Positions 63,287 through 64,000 of a DNA stretch of 64,000 nt are shown here, piece after piece. Numbering within the stretch: the stretch's first letter is position 1; every line of letters starts with the position of its first letter. The translations under genes and the position numbers were made by a program. Under the pieces are notes generated by a model, which did not search any database, was not told where the DNA came from, and saw nothing but the letters and a program-made list of their open reading frames with translations. The stretch is from JAHRVQ01 sp051278195 (lineage in GTDB: Bacteria > Pseudomonadota > Gammaproteobacteria > Pseudomonadales > Azotimanducaceae). Location: assembly GCA_051278195.1 (NCBI GenBank), contig JBNMQM010000011.1, forward strand, positions 1 through 64,000, in the 5' to 3' direction.

Positions 63287-64000
63287 CTAATCACTCGCGG
63301 CTCTCAATTCACGCGCAATATCTCGAAGCTTATTCTTTATTGCATCCGCATTTTTTGGCCCCATTCGAAGCAGCTGCTTTTGCGCAGGACTTAAAGATTC
63401 TAATTGCGGGTCTTGATACTCGTACATCACAACTGGACGAACTAACTTAGCCGGTTCCGTTACGCTAGGAGTTTCAAGTAATCGCCCAATAGCGCGTAAA
63501 ATAACTTCGTCGAACTCGCCAGATGGGTAACCCAGTTCACCATAGGCTTGCTGATAAAGTGGTCGAAGCAGCACATAAAACTCCACCGCACGCTTTGAAT
63601 CAATCGATAACATGATGTTGGTCGCGTTATTAAAACGGTCATAAGAGCGATTGTTTGCGACGTACACCCCTTCAGACACTTCGTCGACCGAAAACTGTCC
63701 CCTAGGCGCAAGCGCCATTGCCGGTTCCTTAGCGATAGTGCCATTGGCTATGTTGTCGGTAAACGCGACCGTCTTACGCAACAGTTCATCCACTCCGAGC
63801 CAAGTATTAATACCTTCATGCCGGGTTAGACTCACTGCACCATCGCGAATCAGTTGGTCGCTATTATCTAATCGAGGCAAAACAAATGCAGGCGCTTCGG
63901 TTTGCTCAACCACATCGACGATTGGCTCGGGCACAGGTTCGAGATCAGCGGTTTCTATCACTTCTATCGTTGGGGGTTTCTCCGTCGACAACTCAATGTT
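63287..64000 (-). CDS. DUF3014 domain protein, C-terminal part (5' end outside window)
   Basis: The frame is open to the window edge (NIELSTEKPPTIEVIE...), so the TTG at 63991 need not be the start. The visible 237 residues have an acidic/Pro N-terminal stretch and a DUF3014-like domain: LPRLDNSDQLIRDG, NRSYDRFNN, SKRAVEFYVLLRPLYQQAYGELGYP, VMYEYQDPQLESLSPAQKQLLRMGP. DUF3014 proteins normally have an N-terminal membrane anchor, expected just outside the window. The function is unknown. Confidence 0.8.
   Translation of the reverse strand, partial: NIELSTEKPPTIEVIETADLEPVPEPIVDVVEQTEAPAFVLPRLDNSDQLIRDGAVSLTRHEGINTWLGVDELLRKTVAFTDNIANGTIAKEPAMALAPRGQFSVDEVSEGVYVANNRSYDRFNNATNIMLSIDSKRAVEFYVLLRPLYQQAYGELGYPSGEFDEVILRAIGRLLETPSVTEPAKLVRPVVMYEYQDPQLESLSPAQKQLLRMGPKNADAIKNKLRDIARELRAASD

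Overview
The window is chromosomal DNA of a gammaproteobacterium. The pointers are the block ppiD-hupB-lon-clpX-clpP-tig beside a Pro/Arg/His/Leu tRNA set, fimV-truA-trpF, the contiguous TCA block gltA / sdhCDAB-sucAB-lpd-sucCD, and lineage-typical genes (miaE, acnB, tgpA, DUF1631, DUF4892, DUF3014). The order most resembles Pseudomonadales and relatives (Cellvibrionales/Oceanospirillales type), but genus cannot be fixed from sequence reading. No rRNA, phage, IS element or CRISPR array was seen; almost everything is core genome.

Layout. 1-9.5 kb: the end of mltD, then the minus-strand protein quality-control block ppiD, hupB, lon, clpX, clpP, tig. 9.5-12.2 kb: a loosened tRNA region, tRNA-Leu(UAG), -His(GUG), -Arg(UCU), -Pro(UGG), all minus strand, with clear tRNA-type promoters, a small secreted DUF3718-like gene, a PNPOx-like gene, and two perfect 74-bp tandem copies carrying the last 19 nt of tRNA-His. 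12.2-16.2 kb: lpxH, miaE, acnB. 16.2-30.6 kb: a long minus-strand run fimV-truA-trpF-trpB-trpA-folC-dedD-cvpA-purF-moxR-DUF58-tgpA. accD, often found before folC, is absent here. 30.7-35.8 kb: asd, a divergent LysR regulator, aroC, folE, DUF4892 and sixA. 36-40.3 kb: a DUF1631 gene and htpG, convergent over a small repeat cluster. 40.4-53.2 kb: the TCA genes, with gltA divergent from sdhCDAB. 53.2-64 kb: ppiB, a decayed SnoaL-like pseudogene, a HTH-receiver protein, a hydroxyacid dehydrogenase, an acyl-CoA dehydrogenase, a VWA/CoxE-like protein, a Sel1-repeat protein, a type I secretion ABC transporter with its membrane-fusion partner, and the end of a DUF3014 gene cut by the window edge.

How the parts work together. 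Trigger factor, ClpXP, Lon, PpiD and HtpG form a chaperone/protease set; htpG has a near-consensus sigma-32 promoter placed against the sucCD terminator. The TCA block supplies citrate synthase, succinate dehydrogenase, 2-oxoglutarate dehydrogenase and succinyl-CoA synthetase, with aconitase B at 13.6 kb. moxR-DUF58-tgpA is the conserved ATPase/DUF58/transglutaminase trio. The 59.7-63.2 kb pair resembles LapB/LapC adhesin export, but neither the substrate nor the outer-membrane partner lies in the window.

No clear, wholly new multigene system was found. The most unusual items are the tandem tRNA-His-tail repeats (compare the E. coli tyrT/rtT locus), the 30-bp coding minisatellite in fimV, the HTH-receiver fusion with the domains in reverse of the usual order, the unannotated SnoaL-like pseudogene, and several palindromes in leader regions.
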